A stretch of 64,000 nt of DNA from DATACQ01 sp036555515 (GCA_036555515.1 DATBLC010000264.1:1-64000); one strand, 5' to 3'. Shown: positions 15,117 to 23,304, counted from the stretch's first letter. The notes: generated by a model from the letters alone, not told the origin. Translations and numbers: made by a program.

Positions 15117-16190
15117 ATGATCGGCATTCGATCACTGACCAAGATTTTCAAATCCCGCGGCGAAACCGTGCGTGCCGTCGATGGCGTCGACTTGCAGGTT
15201 AACGAGAAAGAATTTTTCGTTCTGCTCGGTTTAAGCGGTTCCGGCAAGACGACTTTGCTGCGCTGCGTCGCGGGTTTGGAGAAGGCCGATGGCGGCGAAA
15301 TCAAGCTCAGCGATGATGTCGTAAGCGCGCCGGAACGCGGCATTTTTATCCCAGCGGAAGACCGGGCGTTGGGTATGGTCTTTCAGTCTTACGCGGTTTG
15401 GCCGCACATGACCGTGTACGAAAACGTTGCTTTCCCGCTCGCCAACGGCAAGCGTAAACTACCGCGCGCAAAAGTTCGCGATCGCGTCATGGGCGCGCTT
15501 GAACTGGTTCAACTCGGAGCGCTGGCCGAAAGGCCCGTGCCTTTTTTAAGCGGCGGCCAACAGCAGCGCGTGGCGCTGGCGCGGGCGCTGGCGGTCGAGC
15601 CGAAAGTGTTGCTGATGGACGAGCCGCTGAGTAATCTGGACGCGCGCTTGCGCGAAGAGGTGCGCGATGAGATTCGTAACTTAGCAACGAAGCTCGGCAT
15701 CACGGTGCTCTATGTGACCCATGATCAGGTAGAGGCGATGGCGCTTGCCGACCGAATCGCCGTCATGAGCAGCGGAAAAATTCTCCAGATCGGCGCGCCG
15801 CTGGATTTATATCACGCCCCTCAGGACCGCAGGGTTGGCGAGTTCTTGGGTTCGATGAATGAGTTTGAAGGTACGTTCCAAAACGATGGGCGGGTAAAGC
15901 TTGCGATCGGCGCCCTTGACTGCCCATGGTCCGATGGAAAGGTGAAAGACGTGATCGTTGCGATCCGTCCCGAAGATGTTGCCGTGCTACGCAGCCCCAG
16001 CGGCTTGAATAATGAATTTCCGGCAAGACTCGAGTCGCGCGTGTTCCTGGGCGACATTACGGTCTACAATCTGTCCATCAACGGGACGAAGCTCCGCGGC
16101 AAGACGACCCAGGTCGACCGCGGGTTGGCGGCGGGGAGCCAAGTACATGTGCGCCTGCCAGCCGAGAAGTTAAAAATCTTTCCGAAGTAG
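15117..16190 (+). CDS. ABC transporter ATP-binding protein, FbpC/PotA type
   Basis: This 357-residue ATPase has all the motifs: Walker A GLSGSGKT (residues 38-45), Q-loop VFQSYAVWPHM, signature LSGGQQQRVALARAL, Walker B LLMDEPLSNLDA and switch His in YVTHDQVEAM. A C-terminal TOBE-like regulatory domain (about residues 235-355, with IRPEDV) follows, as in iron, polyamine and thiamine importers. It completes the importer with the permease at 13131. No SD is obvious before ATG 15117. Confidence 0.94.
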   Translation: MIGIRSLTKIFKSRGETVRAVDGVDLQVNEKEFFVLLGLSGSGKTTLLRCVAGLEKADGGEIKLSDDVVSAPERGIFIPAEDRALGMVFQSYAVWPHMTVYENVAFPLANGKRKLPRAKVRDRVMGALELVQLGALAERPVPFLSGGQQQRVALARALAVEPKVLLMDEPLSNLDARLREEVRDEIRNLATKLGITVLYVTHDQVEAMALADRIAVMSSGKILQIGAPLDLYHAPQDRRVGEFLGSMNEFEGTFQNDGRVKLAIGALDCPWSDGKVKDVIVAIRPEDVAVLRSPSGLNNEFPARLESRVFLGDITVYNLSINGTKLRGKTTQVDRGLAAGSQVHVRLPAEKLKIFPK

Positions 16191-16209
16191 TTTTACGGGA
16201 GCAGCGCTC

Positions 16210-16617
16210 ATGACCGACAACACCGAGGTCTCCACCGCCCCAGCACCGGGCCTTGTCACTGTTGCACACCTCGTGTATGCCTTGCACGCATTGAGTCTTC
16301 TAATCGGCGTGACGACCGCCGCAACGATTGTCGGTGCCTTTGTTTTTGGTGTGCCCTCGATCATTGCCGTCGTCATCAACTACATAAAGAGAGGAGAGGC
16401 AAGAGGCACCTTTCTCGAGTCGCATTTTCGCTGGCAGATCCGGACGTTCTGGTTTGCGCTCCTCTGGTGCGTCGTCGCTGGAATGCTGTTTGTTACTTTT
16501 GTGGGCATCCCAATTGCGCTGGCAATTTTCTTCGGCACCGGCGTGTGGGCTATTTATCGGATCGCTCGCGGGTGGTTAGCGCTGCGCGATCGAAAGCCGA
16601 TGTATGCGAACAGTTGA
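16210..16617 (+). CDS. DUF4870-like small membrane protein
   Basis: This 135-residue protein has about three transmembrane segments (roughly 33-58, 76-94 and 95-118). It has the loop motif NYIKRGEARGTFLESHFRW, typical of the DUF4870/YIP1-like small membrane protein family. GGGAGC precedes the ATG. The function is not established for the family. It lies 19 bp after the transporter ATPase but is unlikely to be part of it. It may mark the edge of the accessory island. Confidence 0.75.
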   Translation: MTDNTEVSTAPAPGLVTVAHLVYALHALSLLIGVTTAATIVGAFVFGVPSIIAVVINYIKRGEARGTFLESHFRWQIRTFWFALLWCVVAGMLFVTFVGIPIALAIFFGTGVWAIYRIARGWLALRDRKPMYANS

Positions 16618-16723
16618 CTACCGATCCAGCATCACACGCCGCTTACGCACACTATAAAGCGTTCCCGCGTTGGTGATTAAACCGGATAAAACAACGGACT
16701 ACTGAAAGACTCACTGAAGTCAA

Positions 16724-16957
16724 ATGCTAGCAGGTAAAGTCTTTATTGTTCTTCTTGCGGCAGGCTTGCTGCTGGTTAGCGAGCAGGAAAGAGGGCTTTT
16801 GCAAACGCTGTCCGTTTCACCGGCTGCGCAACCTGATTTGAGAGCCGGACACGTATTTCGTGACCGGATGAAAAACGGAACCAACGGTCCTGAGATGGTC
16901 GTCATTCCCGCGGGAAAATTTTATATGGGCGACATCCGGGGTAAAGGCCTCGCGTAG
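16724..16957 (+). pseudogene. Truncated formylglycine-generating-enzyme (FGE-sulfatase) domain remnant
   Basis: A 77-codon frame has a signal-like N-terminus (KVFIVLLAAGLLLV) and then the entry motif of the FGE-sulfatase fold: FRDRMKNGTNGPEMVVIPAGKFYMGD. The domain normally continues for more than 200 residues, but here the frame stops after GDIRGKGLA. Bases 16958-17074 contain no continuation in any frame that I can recognise. I therefore read it as the 5' end of a decayed gene. Bases 16618-16723 hold nothing recognisable. Confidence 0.65.
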
Positions 16958-17074
16958 CTAAGGGTGATTGAATCGGCAATATACTGGTCAGTAAACTCGC
17001 TGGACACTCAATCTGGTCCGGGACGAGCACAGTAGTCCAAGTGCACTCCTGCAAATGAACTAAGGAGATAAGGT

Positions 17075-17761
17075 ATGAAGGTCTTTGTTGGCTTCGGCTA
17101 CAACGACCGAGATCAATGGATCGAAGAGCAGGTTTTTCCCATCCTGCGCGGCATGGGGTTCACTGTGGTGGACGGAAAAGACATGCACGGCGAGATCCTT
17201 CAACCCGAGGTCCAGTCCCGGATTGAGCAGTCGGACGTAGCAATCGGCTTCTTTACTATCCGCGAAGGCCAAGGTGAAGCAGATTTCAATTCGCACATTT
17301 GGGTGCGGGACGAAATGGTGCACGCTAACGCCAAGGGCAAGCCGTTGATTCCGGTCAAAGAACAAGGGGCTAAGGTCCCAGATGGGCTGCTGGGCAACCG
17401 CCAGTACATTCTGTTCCGCCAAGACGACCGGCTTGCCTGTGTGGTGGAATTGGTGAGTGCTCTCGGCCAGCGGAACATTCGGCGCCTCAAGCTCGACCCC
17501 GACGGGGACGAATTGAGGAGGAGCCTTCAGCAATGGCGAAGGACTGCGGGCTTTGTCATCCAGTACCGGACGCAAAATGAGGCGGGGCTCGAATCGCCGT
17601 ACCGGCTGGGGCGACTGGAGCTGGTGGACCAAGGTTTCTATCTTAACGTCTCCGACGTGCCGAATCGGGCCTACATTGAAGTGGAAGGTGTTCTCAATGG
17701 AGCGATACAGTTCAGCTCTGGCTGGGTGTCGGCCGACGCCGTCCAGGTGAAGATATTCTAA
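17075..17761 (+). CDS. TIR-like domain protein (putative immune effector)
   Basis: The N-terminal ~130 of 228 residues look like a TIR-like alpha/beta domain. It starts KVFVGFGYNDRD (strand A and the BB-side acidic/basic motif), then GFTVVDGKDMHGEIL, IEQSDVAIGFFT, and HIWVRDEMVHANAKGKPLIPV. In the last, E80 falls where TIR NADases carry their catalytic Glu (W-x3-E pattern, W76/E80). The C-terminal ~90 residues appear beta-rich and are not recognised. AAGGAG 7 nt upstream is a strong ribosome binding site. The pYEATS gene follows after 11 bp, so they form a two-gene operon. NAD-cleaving or TIR-type effector activity is inference. A nucleoside-deoxyribosyltransferase-like fold is the main alternative. 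Confidence 0.7.
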   Translation: MKVFVGFGYNDRDQWIEEQVFPILRGMGFTVVDGKDMHGEILQPEVQSRIEQSDVAIGFFTIREGQGEADFNSHIWVRDEMVHANAKGKPLIPVKEQGAKVPDGLLGNRQYILFRQDDRLACVVELVSALGQRNIRRLKLDPDGDELRRSLQQWRRTAGFVIQYRTQNEAGLESPYRLGRLELVDQGFYLNVSDVPNRAYIEVEGVLNGAIQFSSGWVSADAVQVKIF

Positions 17762-17772
17762 GGGGAACCGCA

Positions 17773-18081
17773 ATGGCGGACGAATTTACAATTCAGCAAT
17801 GGGAGCAATACGAAGGCGAAGACTGGTGGAAGTGGGCAGTGTGGGTAGAGGGACGGGACGCAGCGCTGGATATGATTGATTTTGTGGAATGGATCCTGCA
17901 TCCGACCTTTCCCAATCCGATCCGGAAGATCCACGACCGGGCGAGCAAATTCCGCCTTGAGACCGGTGGCTGGGGTGTATTTCAAATCGTCGCACGGGTG
18001 CAGATGAAGAATGGTCAGCAGACCAAGCTTCGCCATCACCTGAACCTACACTATCCCGACGGGACGCAGGCGCGCGCGTGA
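17773..18081 (+). CDS. Prokaryotic YEATS (pYEATS) domain protein
   Basis: This 102-residue protein is essentially one YEATS domain. Residues 42-51 read LHPTFPNPIR, the signature of eukaryotic and prokaryotic YEATS folds. FRLETGGWGVFQI (60-72) matches the second core motif, with W67/G68/F70 where the acyl-lysine cage sits in eukaryotic members and H43/T45/F46 on the facing loop. The preceding WWKWAVWVEG strand also fits. Stand-alone pYEATS domains have been linked by comparative genomics to predicted prokaryotic conflict systems. Here it shares an operon with a TIR-like protein, so a sensor or adaptor role for this unit is likely (inference). Confidence 0.8.
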   Translation: MADEFTIQQWEQYEGEDWWKWAVWVEGRDAALDMIDFVEWILHPTFPNPIRKIHDRASKFRLETGGWGVFQIVARVQMKNGQQTKLRHHLNLHYPDGTQARA

Positions 18082-18422
18082 AGAACATTACCCGTCAATA
18101 TGATGAGTGACTCCGGCCCTACCTCATTGGCTAACGCTGGATCATACCATCTCCCGCGCGGCATCATCGGTAGCGTCCAACCCCCTGAGCGGACGGCTGA
18201 GGTCGCAGCTCAGCGGCAACTCTGTCGTTAGCGTGTACTGGACTGAATTCTCCTTTGCTTCCATCCTTGCAAAGACTCGCGCCAGGACCGACAATCACCC
18301 ATGATCGAATAAGCCGGCTCGCGCGCAGATGCCGATCCTTCTACAAACGACCGTTTTGGCTTTTGTGTGTCCGACGACAAATCGACATCCGCCGCCGAGG
18401 CTGACAGTCGCCGGCCTAATCT
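18082..18422. other. Intergenic region without supported gene (341 bp)
   Basis: A 65-codon open frame at 18107-18304 lacks a ribosome binding site and any family pattern. Nothing else is recognisable on either strand. Confidence 0.4.
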
Positions 18423-18611
18423 TTATGTCAATGCTGACTCTATGCTCTGACCAGACGTTGCCCTCAGACACTCGCCATACAGCGTGATAAAGTACTTCCG
18501 ATCTTTTTTGGCAGTCTTCTCGAATGCATGTATTTTCTCCATCAAATCGTACGCAACGCGTTCTCTGGAACCGCTTGTCTCGTTAATATTGCCAGCTCGT
18601 TGGTCGGCCAT
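18423..18611 (-). CDS. Small hypothetical protein (62 aa)
   Basis: AAAGGAG lies 6 nt upstream of the ATG at 18611, a strong ribosome binding site. The predicted product is soluble and charged (RERVAYDLMEKIHAFEK and DRKYFITLYGECLRAT) and looks like a genuine helical protein rather than random translation. I do not recognise a function. It runs opposite to the TIR-like/pYEATS pair, and a MITE-like element lies just upstream of it. Confidence 0.55.
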   Translation of the reverse strand: MADQRAGNINETSGSRERVAYDLMEKIHAFEKTAKKDRKYFITLYGECLRATSGQSIESALT

Positions 18612-18634
18612 AAAAAGCTCCTTTGGAGGTTGAT

Positions 18635-18863
18635 TACTAATGAGTTCGTTATTTAGAGACTATGTCGCTAGTGTGCGACCGAGAGGAGAGCCCTTCCGAT
18701 CGCGGTCAATGGTTGTCTGCCTTGCCGGCCACCACCCCGTCCTCTCCATAGGTGGAAATGCCCGCCGGCAGGGCCTGAAAACAACCTTTGCGCTCCTGTG
18801 CCCGCGCTCTCCAGGTCTCACCCCTCGGTCGCTGTTTGGTTACCAATTGTGGACTCCTTAATA
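18635..18863 (+). repeat. MITE-like dispersed repeat, copy 3 (full length, 229 bp)
   Basis: It begins TACTAATGAGT and ends with the reverse complement of TATTAAGGAGT, as in copy 2. Its right end overlaps the stop codon of the HyuB gene on the other strand (18858), so insertion may have supplied the last codons or the stop of that gene. Confidence 0.8.
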
Positions 18864-20588
18864 AGTTCGCTTGCGCAACTCCGCCGTCGCCCGCGCGTCG
18901 AGCATGAAATGCCGTCCCTCTTGATGGATCACGACGCCGTAGTCGCGCCGCGCCGCTTCGAGCGAAACATAGCCGGAGCGAACGTCGTCGAGCACGCGCT
19001 CGGGATCGCGTTCCATCGGATCCCAGTAACCGCCGCCGCCGCCGACTTCTACGAGAAAACCGTCGCCCGCTTGAAGACCGACATGGCCGGGGGTCTTGCC
19101 AGTGGCGAATCTTTCGACAGCGCCGTTGCCGCGCACCACGCTGAAGCGATTGGGCAATGCGGCCCGTCCGCCGTGGAGTCCCCATGGCGGGCAAAGCGCG
19201 CGCTCCATCGCCGATAGCACGTTGCCGGGCGCGATCAGGCGCACTTCCTGGGCGACACCAAGGCCGCCGCGAAATTTTCCCGCTCCGCCGGAGTCTTGCC
19301 TGAGTTTGCGGTAGCTGACGAAAATCGGCGCGCGGCCCTCTCCTGCTTCCACGGGCGTGTTATGGGTATCGCCGTCGTTGATGCAAAAGGTCGCGTTCTG
19401 GCCGTCGGCGTCGCTGAGCGCGCCCCAGCCGCCGCCGGAAAGCATCGGCGGGAAGTGAAAAGCGCGGCCGGTTTTGGGATCGAGGCCGAACACCCGAGGG
19501 GCAGCAAGATCGGCATGGTGGCCGGCAAGCAGACTGTCGGTGCCCGCGCTCGCCAGCGCTTTGAAAATCGTGTCGCTCACGGTCATCGGCACCGTCATCC
19601 AGGTGCGCACCGGCGCCGGCTTGGTGGCGCTCACCACCCGGCCCGGCGGCAACACGACTTTCAAGGGCCGAAACGAGCCTTCATTGATCGGCAGCAGGAG
19701 CGGCGTGGTGAGAAACTTGAACGCCACTTCCGAGGCCGAGCGGCCCGCGGTCGCCCCTGAATTATAGGGTCCCGCGACTTGCGGGCTGACCCCGCTCAGA
19801 TCGACGGTCATTTCGTCATTGGTTACTTCTATGCGGACTTTGATCGGAATATGTTTGCCGACGTTCACGCCGTCGTCGTCCATGAACGATTCCGCTTCGT
19901 AAACGCCGTCGGGAATCCGGCTCACCGCCGCTCGCGCCAGTTTCTCGCTCTGATCGAAAATCAACTCCACGCTCTCTTTGAAAGTTTCGGCCCCATATCT
20001 CTGGATGAGCTCCGTGAGGCGCCGCTCGCCCGTTCGAATTGATGCGATCTGTGCGCGAAAGTCGCCCATTGCAAGCGACGGCAAGCGGCAGTTGGCGCGG
20101 ATGATCGAAGTGATCTCCATGTCCTGTTCGCCGCGTTTGAAGATTTTCACGAACGGCAGCTGCAGCCCCTCGGAGAAAATATCCCGCGTCACCGCGCCGA
20201 GCACGCCGCCGACGTCCTGCCAGTGGCCCATCGACGAGGCAAAAGCGATTAGCTCGCCGTCACGGAAGACCGGCAGCGTGAAAATCATGTGATTCAAGTG
20301 GCTGCCCATCACCTGCGGGTCGTTGGTGAGAAGAATATCTCCCGGATCGATGCTTTCCTTACCCCAGAAGGCGATCTTCGCCTTAATGGCGTCGGAAAGG
20401 CCGCGGATGAACATCGGCAGCCCGAGCCCGATGGAGATCGTGTTGCCATCGGCGTCGAACAGCCCAACGGTGAAGTCCTCCGCCTCGTAAATGATCATGT
20501 TGTAGGCGGTGCGCATGAGATTGGTCTTCATCTCGTTGGTGATAGCGACCACCGTATTGCGGATGACTTCAGCGGTGAAGGCATCCAC
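18858..20588 (-). CDS. HyuB-type hydantoinase B / oxoprolinase family protein
   Basis: This is a 576-residue HyuB-family protein, the B subunit of ATP-dependent N-methylhydantoinase, oxoprolinase and acetone carboxylase-like enzymes. I choose GTG 20588 because GGAGG lies 5 nt upstream and the N-terminus then reads VDAFTAEVIRN, matching the usual start of the family. An upstream GTG at 20660 would overlap the preceding gene. Family motifs: NEMKTNLMRTAYNMIIYE, GDILLTNDP and a Gly-rich C-terminal segment (VEVGGGGGYWDP). The catalytic partner HyuA, normally adjacent, is missing here. The C-terminus ends inside a MITE-like repeat. Confidence 0.9.
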   Translation of the reverse strand: MDAFTAEVIRNTVVAITNEMKTNLMRTAYNMIIYEAEDFTVGLFDADGNTISIGLGLPMFIRGLSDAIKAKIAFWGKESIDPGDILLTNDPQVMGSHLNHMIFTLPVFRDGELIAFASSMGHWQDVGGVLGAVTRDIFSEGLQLPFVKIFKRGEQDMEITSIIRANCRLPSLAMGDFRAQIASIRTGERRLTELIQRYGAETFKESVELIFDQSEKLARAAVSRIPDGVYEAESFMDDDGVNVGKHIPIKVRIEVTNDEMTVDLSGVSPQVAGPYNSGATAGRSASEVAFKFLTTPLLLPINEGSFRPLKVVLPPGRVVSATKPAPVRTWMTVPMTVSDTIFKALASAGTDSLLAGHHADLAAPRVFGLDPKTGRAFHFPPMLSGGGWGALSDADGQNATFCINDGDTHNTPVEAGEGRAPIFVSYRKLRQDSGGAGKFRGGLGVAQEVRLIAPGNVLSAMERALCPPWGLHGGRAALPNRFSVVRGNGAVERFATGKTPGHVGLQAGDGFLVEVGGGGGYWDPMERDPERVLDDVRSGYVSLEAARRDYGVVIHQEGRHFMLDARATAELRKRTY

Positions 20589-20631
20589 TCTAACCTCCGT
20601 GCCCCTCGAGTCCACGTCGCCTCTTTTCGTT

Positions 20632-20949
20632 TCAGTCGGTCTCGCCGTCGATTCGATCACGCCAACGCCTTGCCTCCAATCTCTGGCGGAGGACCTCCGC
20701 TCTACTCAGGGGATCGTGGTCGCAAGGACCATAAAAGTCGATGATATCGCCCTCGTTCGGGTCCTTCAGCACCGGACGATCCCACGACAGCGTTTCCTCT
20801 TTGATGGCCGGAAATTTTAAATGACAATACGTGCCAGTGGCGTCCGGGTTCCGGTAAATGACGCCTTCGGCCGCCCATAGAACGGAACTAAGCAAGACCA
20901 TGGTTCCGGTTAGAACCAGGCACGATCGAATTCTTCGCAAGTGGGTCAT
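20632..20949 (-). CDS. Small exported protein of unknown function (105 aa)
   Basis: AAGGAG 6 nt before the ATG at 20949 and a clear signal peptide (about residues 1-27, ending LWAAEG) support a real gene. The mature part includes YCHLKFPAI, DRPVLKDPNEGDIIDFYGPCDHDP and a basic helical C-terminus. The two Cys (in TYCH and GPCD) could form a disulfide. I do not recognise a characterised family. It ends 44 bp before the hyuB start and is probably in the same transcript. Confidence 0.7.
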   Translation of the reverse strand: MTHLRRIRSCLVLTGTMVLLSSVLWAAEGVIYRNPDATGTYCHLKFPAIKEETLSWDRPVLKDPNEGDIIDFYGPCDHDPLSRAEVLRQRLEARRWRDRIDGETD

Positions 20950-21202
20950 ATGCTACTCCTTTGTGATTCTTGAGACATTCAATGTTTTCTGCACCGATGC
21001 TATTTCTTATCCATTCAATCTAACAACCGCATTGATGACTTGGATCGGGGAAAAGTAAAGACGGTTCCTTGGACTGTAGCACGCCAGCGAATCCTTGGAC
21101 GATCCCCTGGTTCGTCCAAACGTGAACTCCATCCTGACGCAATCGTCGAAGCAATTCATTGCGTATGAGTGGTACGCTGAGCGCAAAACGCGCCGAAGGC
21201 GC
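20950..21202. other. Intergenic region (253 bp), nothing recognised
   Basis: It lies between an upstream-facing small gene and the end of an SDR gene. It is somewhat AT-rich near 20960-21060. No repeat, hairpin or convincing promoter could be assigned. Confidence 0.4.
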
Positions 21203-21967
21203 CTACCACATCACCTGGCCGCCGTTGGGCTGGATGAGTTGGCCAGTAATGAACGAGGCGCGCTCGCTCAACAGGAAATCAACTACCGCAGCCACTTCTT
21301 CCGGCCGTCCGAGACGCTTCATGGGGAGGCGGTTTTCGAATGTTCGGCGGGCGCTTTCGAATTCCTCCGGGGTGCGGTGCGCGCGCAGCAGCGGGGTGTC
21401 GATGGGCCCCGGGCCAATGGCGTTTACCCGAATGCCGTGCGGCGCAAACTCGAGCGCGAGGGATTTCGTCAATGAGTACAGTGCGGTCTTTGCGGCGCAG
21501 TAATTCGCCGCGTTGGCCACGCCCACCACGGCAAAGTCGGACGAAGTAATTACGATGGCGCCCGACTTGCGCTGAACCATGTGATGCAGTGCCGCCTGGC
21601 AAAAGTTAAACGTGCCGGTGACGTGGGTGTCGATCAGCAAAGACCACTGTTCGAGCGTCATATTCGCGACGGTGGACCGGGCATTGACGCCGGCGTTGCT
21701 AAATAAACAGTCGATCTTGCCGAATTGGCCGAGGACTTCACCGATCCAACCTTCCACGCGCTCTTTGTCCCGCACGTCAATGATTCCGGTGAAAGCCGCG
21801 GCGCCGCTGGACTGAATCAGCGCGGCGGTCTCTTTAAGGCCGGGTTCGTTGACATCGCAAACACACACCGAGTCTCCCTGGCGCGCCAGCCGGAGCGCCG
21901 TAGCGCGGCCCAAACCGCTGCCAGCGCCGGTGATAATCGTAACTCGCGAGCCGCGCGCGGCTACCAC
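21203..21967 (-). CDS. Short-chain dehydrogenase/reductase (SDR), first of a coupled pair
   Basis: This 254-residue classical SDR has the nucleotide motif TGAGSGLGRA (about residues 15-24), NAG in FSNAGVNAR, the catalytic S-x-YxxxK set (ITSSDF and YCAAK) and the post-catalytic GPGPIDTPLL. It probably oxidises a hydroxy group or reduces a ketone with NAD(P). Its GTG start at 21967 overlaps the stop of the upstream SDR by 7 nt (gtggtag), indicating translational coupling. The substrate is not predictable. Confidence 0.9.
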   Translation of the reverse strand: MVAARGSRVTIITGAGSGLGRATALRLARQGDSVCVCDVNEPGLKETAALIQSSGAAAFTGIIDVRDKERVEGWIGEVLGQFGKIDCLFSNAGVNARSTVANMTLEQWSLLIDTHVTGTFNFCQAALHHMVQRKSGAIVITSSDFAVVGVANAANYCAAKTALYSLTKSLALEFAPHGIRVNAIGPGPIDTPLLRAHRTPEEFESARRTFENRLPMKRLGRPEEVAAVVDFLLSERASFITGQLIQPNGGQVMW

Positions 21968-22689
21968 AGCGTGGAGCCTCCGTTTACGCGAATGTCTTGG
22001 CCGATGACGTAGGAGCTGTCGTCGCTCAATAAAAACATGCAGGCCTCGGCCATGTCTAGGACGTCGCCGATGCGTCCCAAAGGAATTCGCGCTTTTCTCG
22101 ATTCCATGACTTCATCGGTCAACACCGCGCGCGGCATTGGCGTATCAGTGATCACCGGCGATACGGTATTGACACGGATGTTTTCCGGCGCAGATTCGAC
22201 GGCGAGGGCGCGTGCCAATCCGAGAACGCCGCCTTTGGACGCGGCGTAGTGCGCGACCTTGATGCCGCCCGTGCGCGCCGCCATCGAGGAAAACAGCACG
22301 ATGCGGCCAAATTTTTGCGGCCGCATGAAATGCAGCGCCGCCCGGCAACAGAGAAAATAGCCGGTCAAGTTTATCTCCAGCGTGCTCTGCCACTCTTCCA
22401 GGCTCACTTCGAGAAACGGCCGCGGGCGATAGATCCCCGCGCAGCAGACCAGATAATCGATCTTGCCGGCCTGCGCGCCGATGGCGCGGAACACATGGTC
22501 GACATCCGTTTCGCTGCTGACATCGAGTCGATGGAAGGTTACGCCGTTTTGATCCGCCGGCGATTTCAAGTCGAGCACGTGGACTTGGGCGCCTGTGGCT
22601 ATCAGACGCTTCGAGATCGCGCCGCCGATCCCGCCGCTGCCGCCGGTGACAACGGCCACGCGGCCCTGATGTTCACTGGTTTGCGTCAT
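21961..22689 (-). CDS. Short-chain dehydrogenase/reductase (SDR), second of a coupled pair
   Basis: This 242-residue SDR has TGGSGGIGGA at the cofactor site and catalytic residues in LFSSMAA and YAASK, then TVSPVITDTPM. The usual NNAG is VCCAGIYRP here, so the Asn that stabilises the central strand is replaced by Cys, a modest departure from the family. The gene overlaps the downstream SDR (21203) by 7 nt. The pair may act on successive steps of one pathway or form a hetero-oligomer (inference). Confidence 0.9.
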   Translation of the reverse strand: MTQTSEHQGRVAVVTGGSGGIGGAISKRLIATGAQVHVLDLKSPADQNGVTFHRLDVSSETDVDHVFRAIGAQAGKIDYLVCCAGIYRPRPFLEVSLEEWQSTLEINLTGYFLCCRAALHFMRPQKFGRIVLFSSMAARTGGIKVAHYAASKGGVLGLARALAVESAPENIRVNTVSPVITDTPMPRAVLTDEVMESRKARIPLGRIGDVLDMAEACMFLLSDDSSYVIGQDIRVNGGSTLW

Positions 22690-22695
22690 GAGCTC

Positions 22696-23304
22696 TCAGT
22701 GTGCATAAGTAAACCGTTCACGGCAATCCATCTTCAATAGCCCGCAGAAAAAGTCCCTAACCTCGGCCGACTTCATAAAACTGTCGTAATCGTAATGCTC
22801 CCCATAGCTTGACCAGATCTCGGCGCCGGGTTCGATATCTTTTGTCGCGACGAAAATAAAATAGGGCGCTTCGCAAATTTGTTTGATGGCCGCGTTCTGA
22901 AAGCCGGTTTCGACGCCGTTGATTTCGCTGGGGGCAAAATTGATTCGGCTAACGTTAGCGCCGTGATGTTTACTATCGATATATTTGTACGGTTGGGATT
23001 CTCGCCAAGCGCACTCGGGGATGGCCGCGATGTAAAAAGCGTCGTCGGGATAATTGTCGTCCGAAACGAGTTCGCCGCCCAGCTCGCCGATCACCTCTCC
23101 TTGTTTGATTTTCACCAGGGCGAACAGGCCGTTGCCGGCATTGGGTATTGTCGATGGTTTAATCACCGTACGTTTATCGTATTTTCTATTGATCGTCAGT
23201 AATTTGACCGCCTGTCCCGACTGCTGGGCGTAGAGAAGCGCCCAACTGCCTGAAATGAAAATCGTCGTGCAAAGTAAAAACAAGACATGGCGCGTTTTTC
23301 CCAT
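22696..23304 (-). CDS. Exported or membrane-anchored SET-domain protein
   Basis: From ATG 23304 the 202-residue product has a hydrophobic signal or anchor (about residues 6-26). The SET fold follows: PNAGNGLFALVKIKQGEVIGEL (first SET motif), YIDSKHHGANVSRINFA, and the C-terminal YFIFVATKDIEPGAEIWSSYG with its YG-x2-Y. The classical NHSC-x-PN knot motif is replaced by INFAPSEING, so methyltransferase activity is uncertain. A longer TTG start at 23358 would translate the 9-bp repeat array and is rejected. An exported SET protein is unusual. A cytoplasm-facing anchor is the alternative. Confidence 0.8.
   Translation of the reverse strand: MGKTRHVLFLLCTTIFISGSWALLYAQQSGQAVKLLTINRKYDKRTVIKPSTIPNAGNGLFALVKIKQGEVIGELGGELVSDDNYPDDAFYIAAIPECAWRESQPYKYIDSKHHGANVSRINFAPSEINGVETGFQNAAIKQICEAPYFIFVATKDIEPGAEIWSSYGEHYDYDSFMKSAEVRDFFCGLLKMDCRERFTYAH

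Noticed and set aside
18107..18304. 65-codon frame downstream of the pYEATS gene
   Set aside because: No ribosome binding site, no recognisable pattern, and composition like the surrounding intergenic DNA.
20589..20660. Upstream GTG start for HyuB
   Set aside because: It overlaps the small exported gene and lacks close SD spacing. GTG 20588 has GGAGG at 5 nt and gives the family N-terminus.
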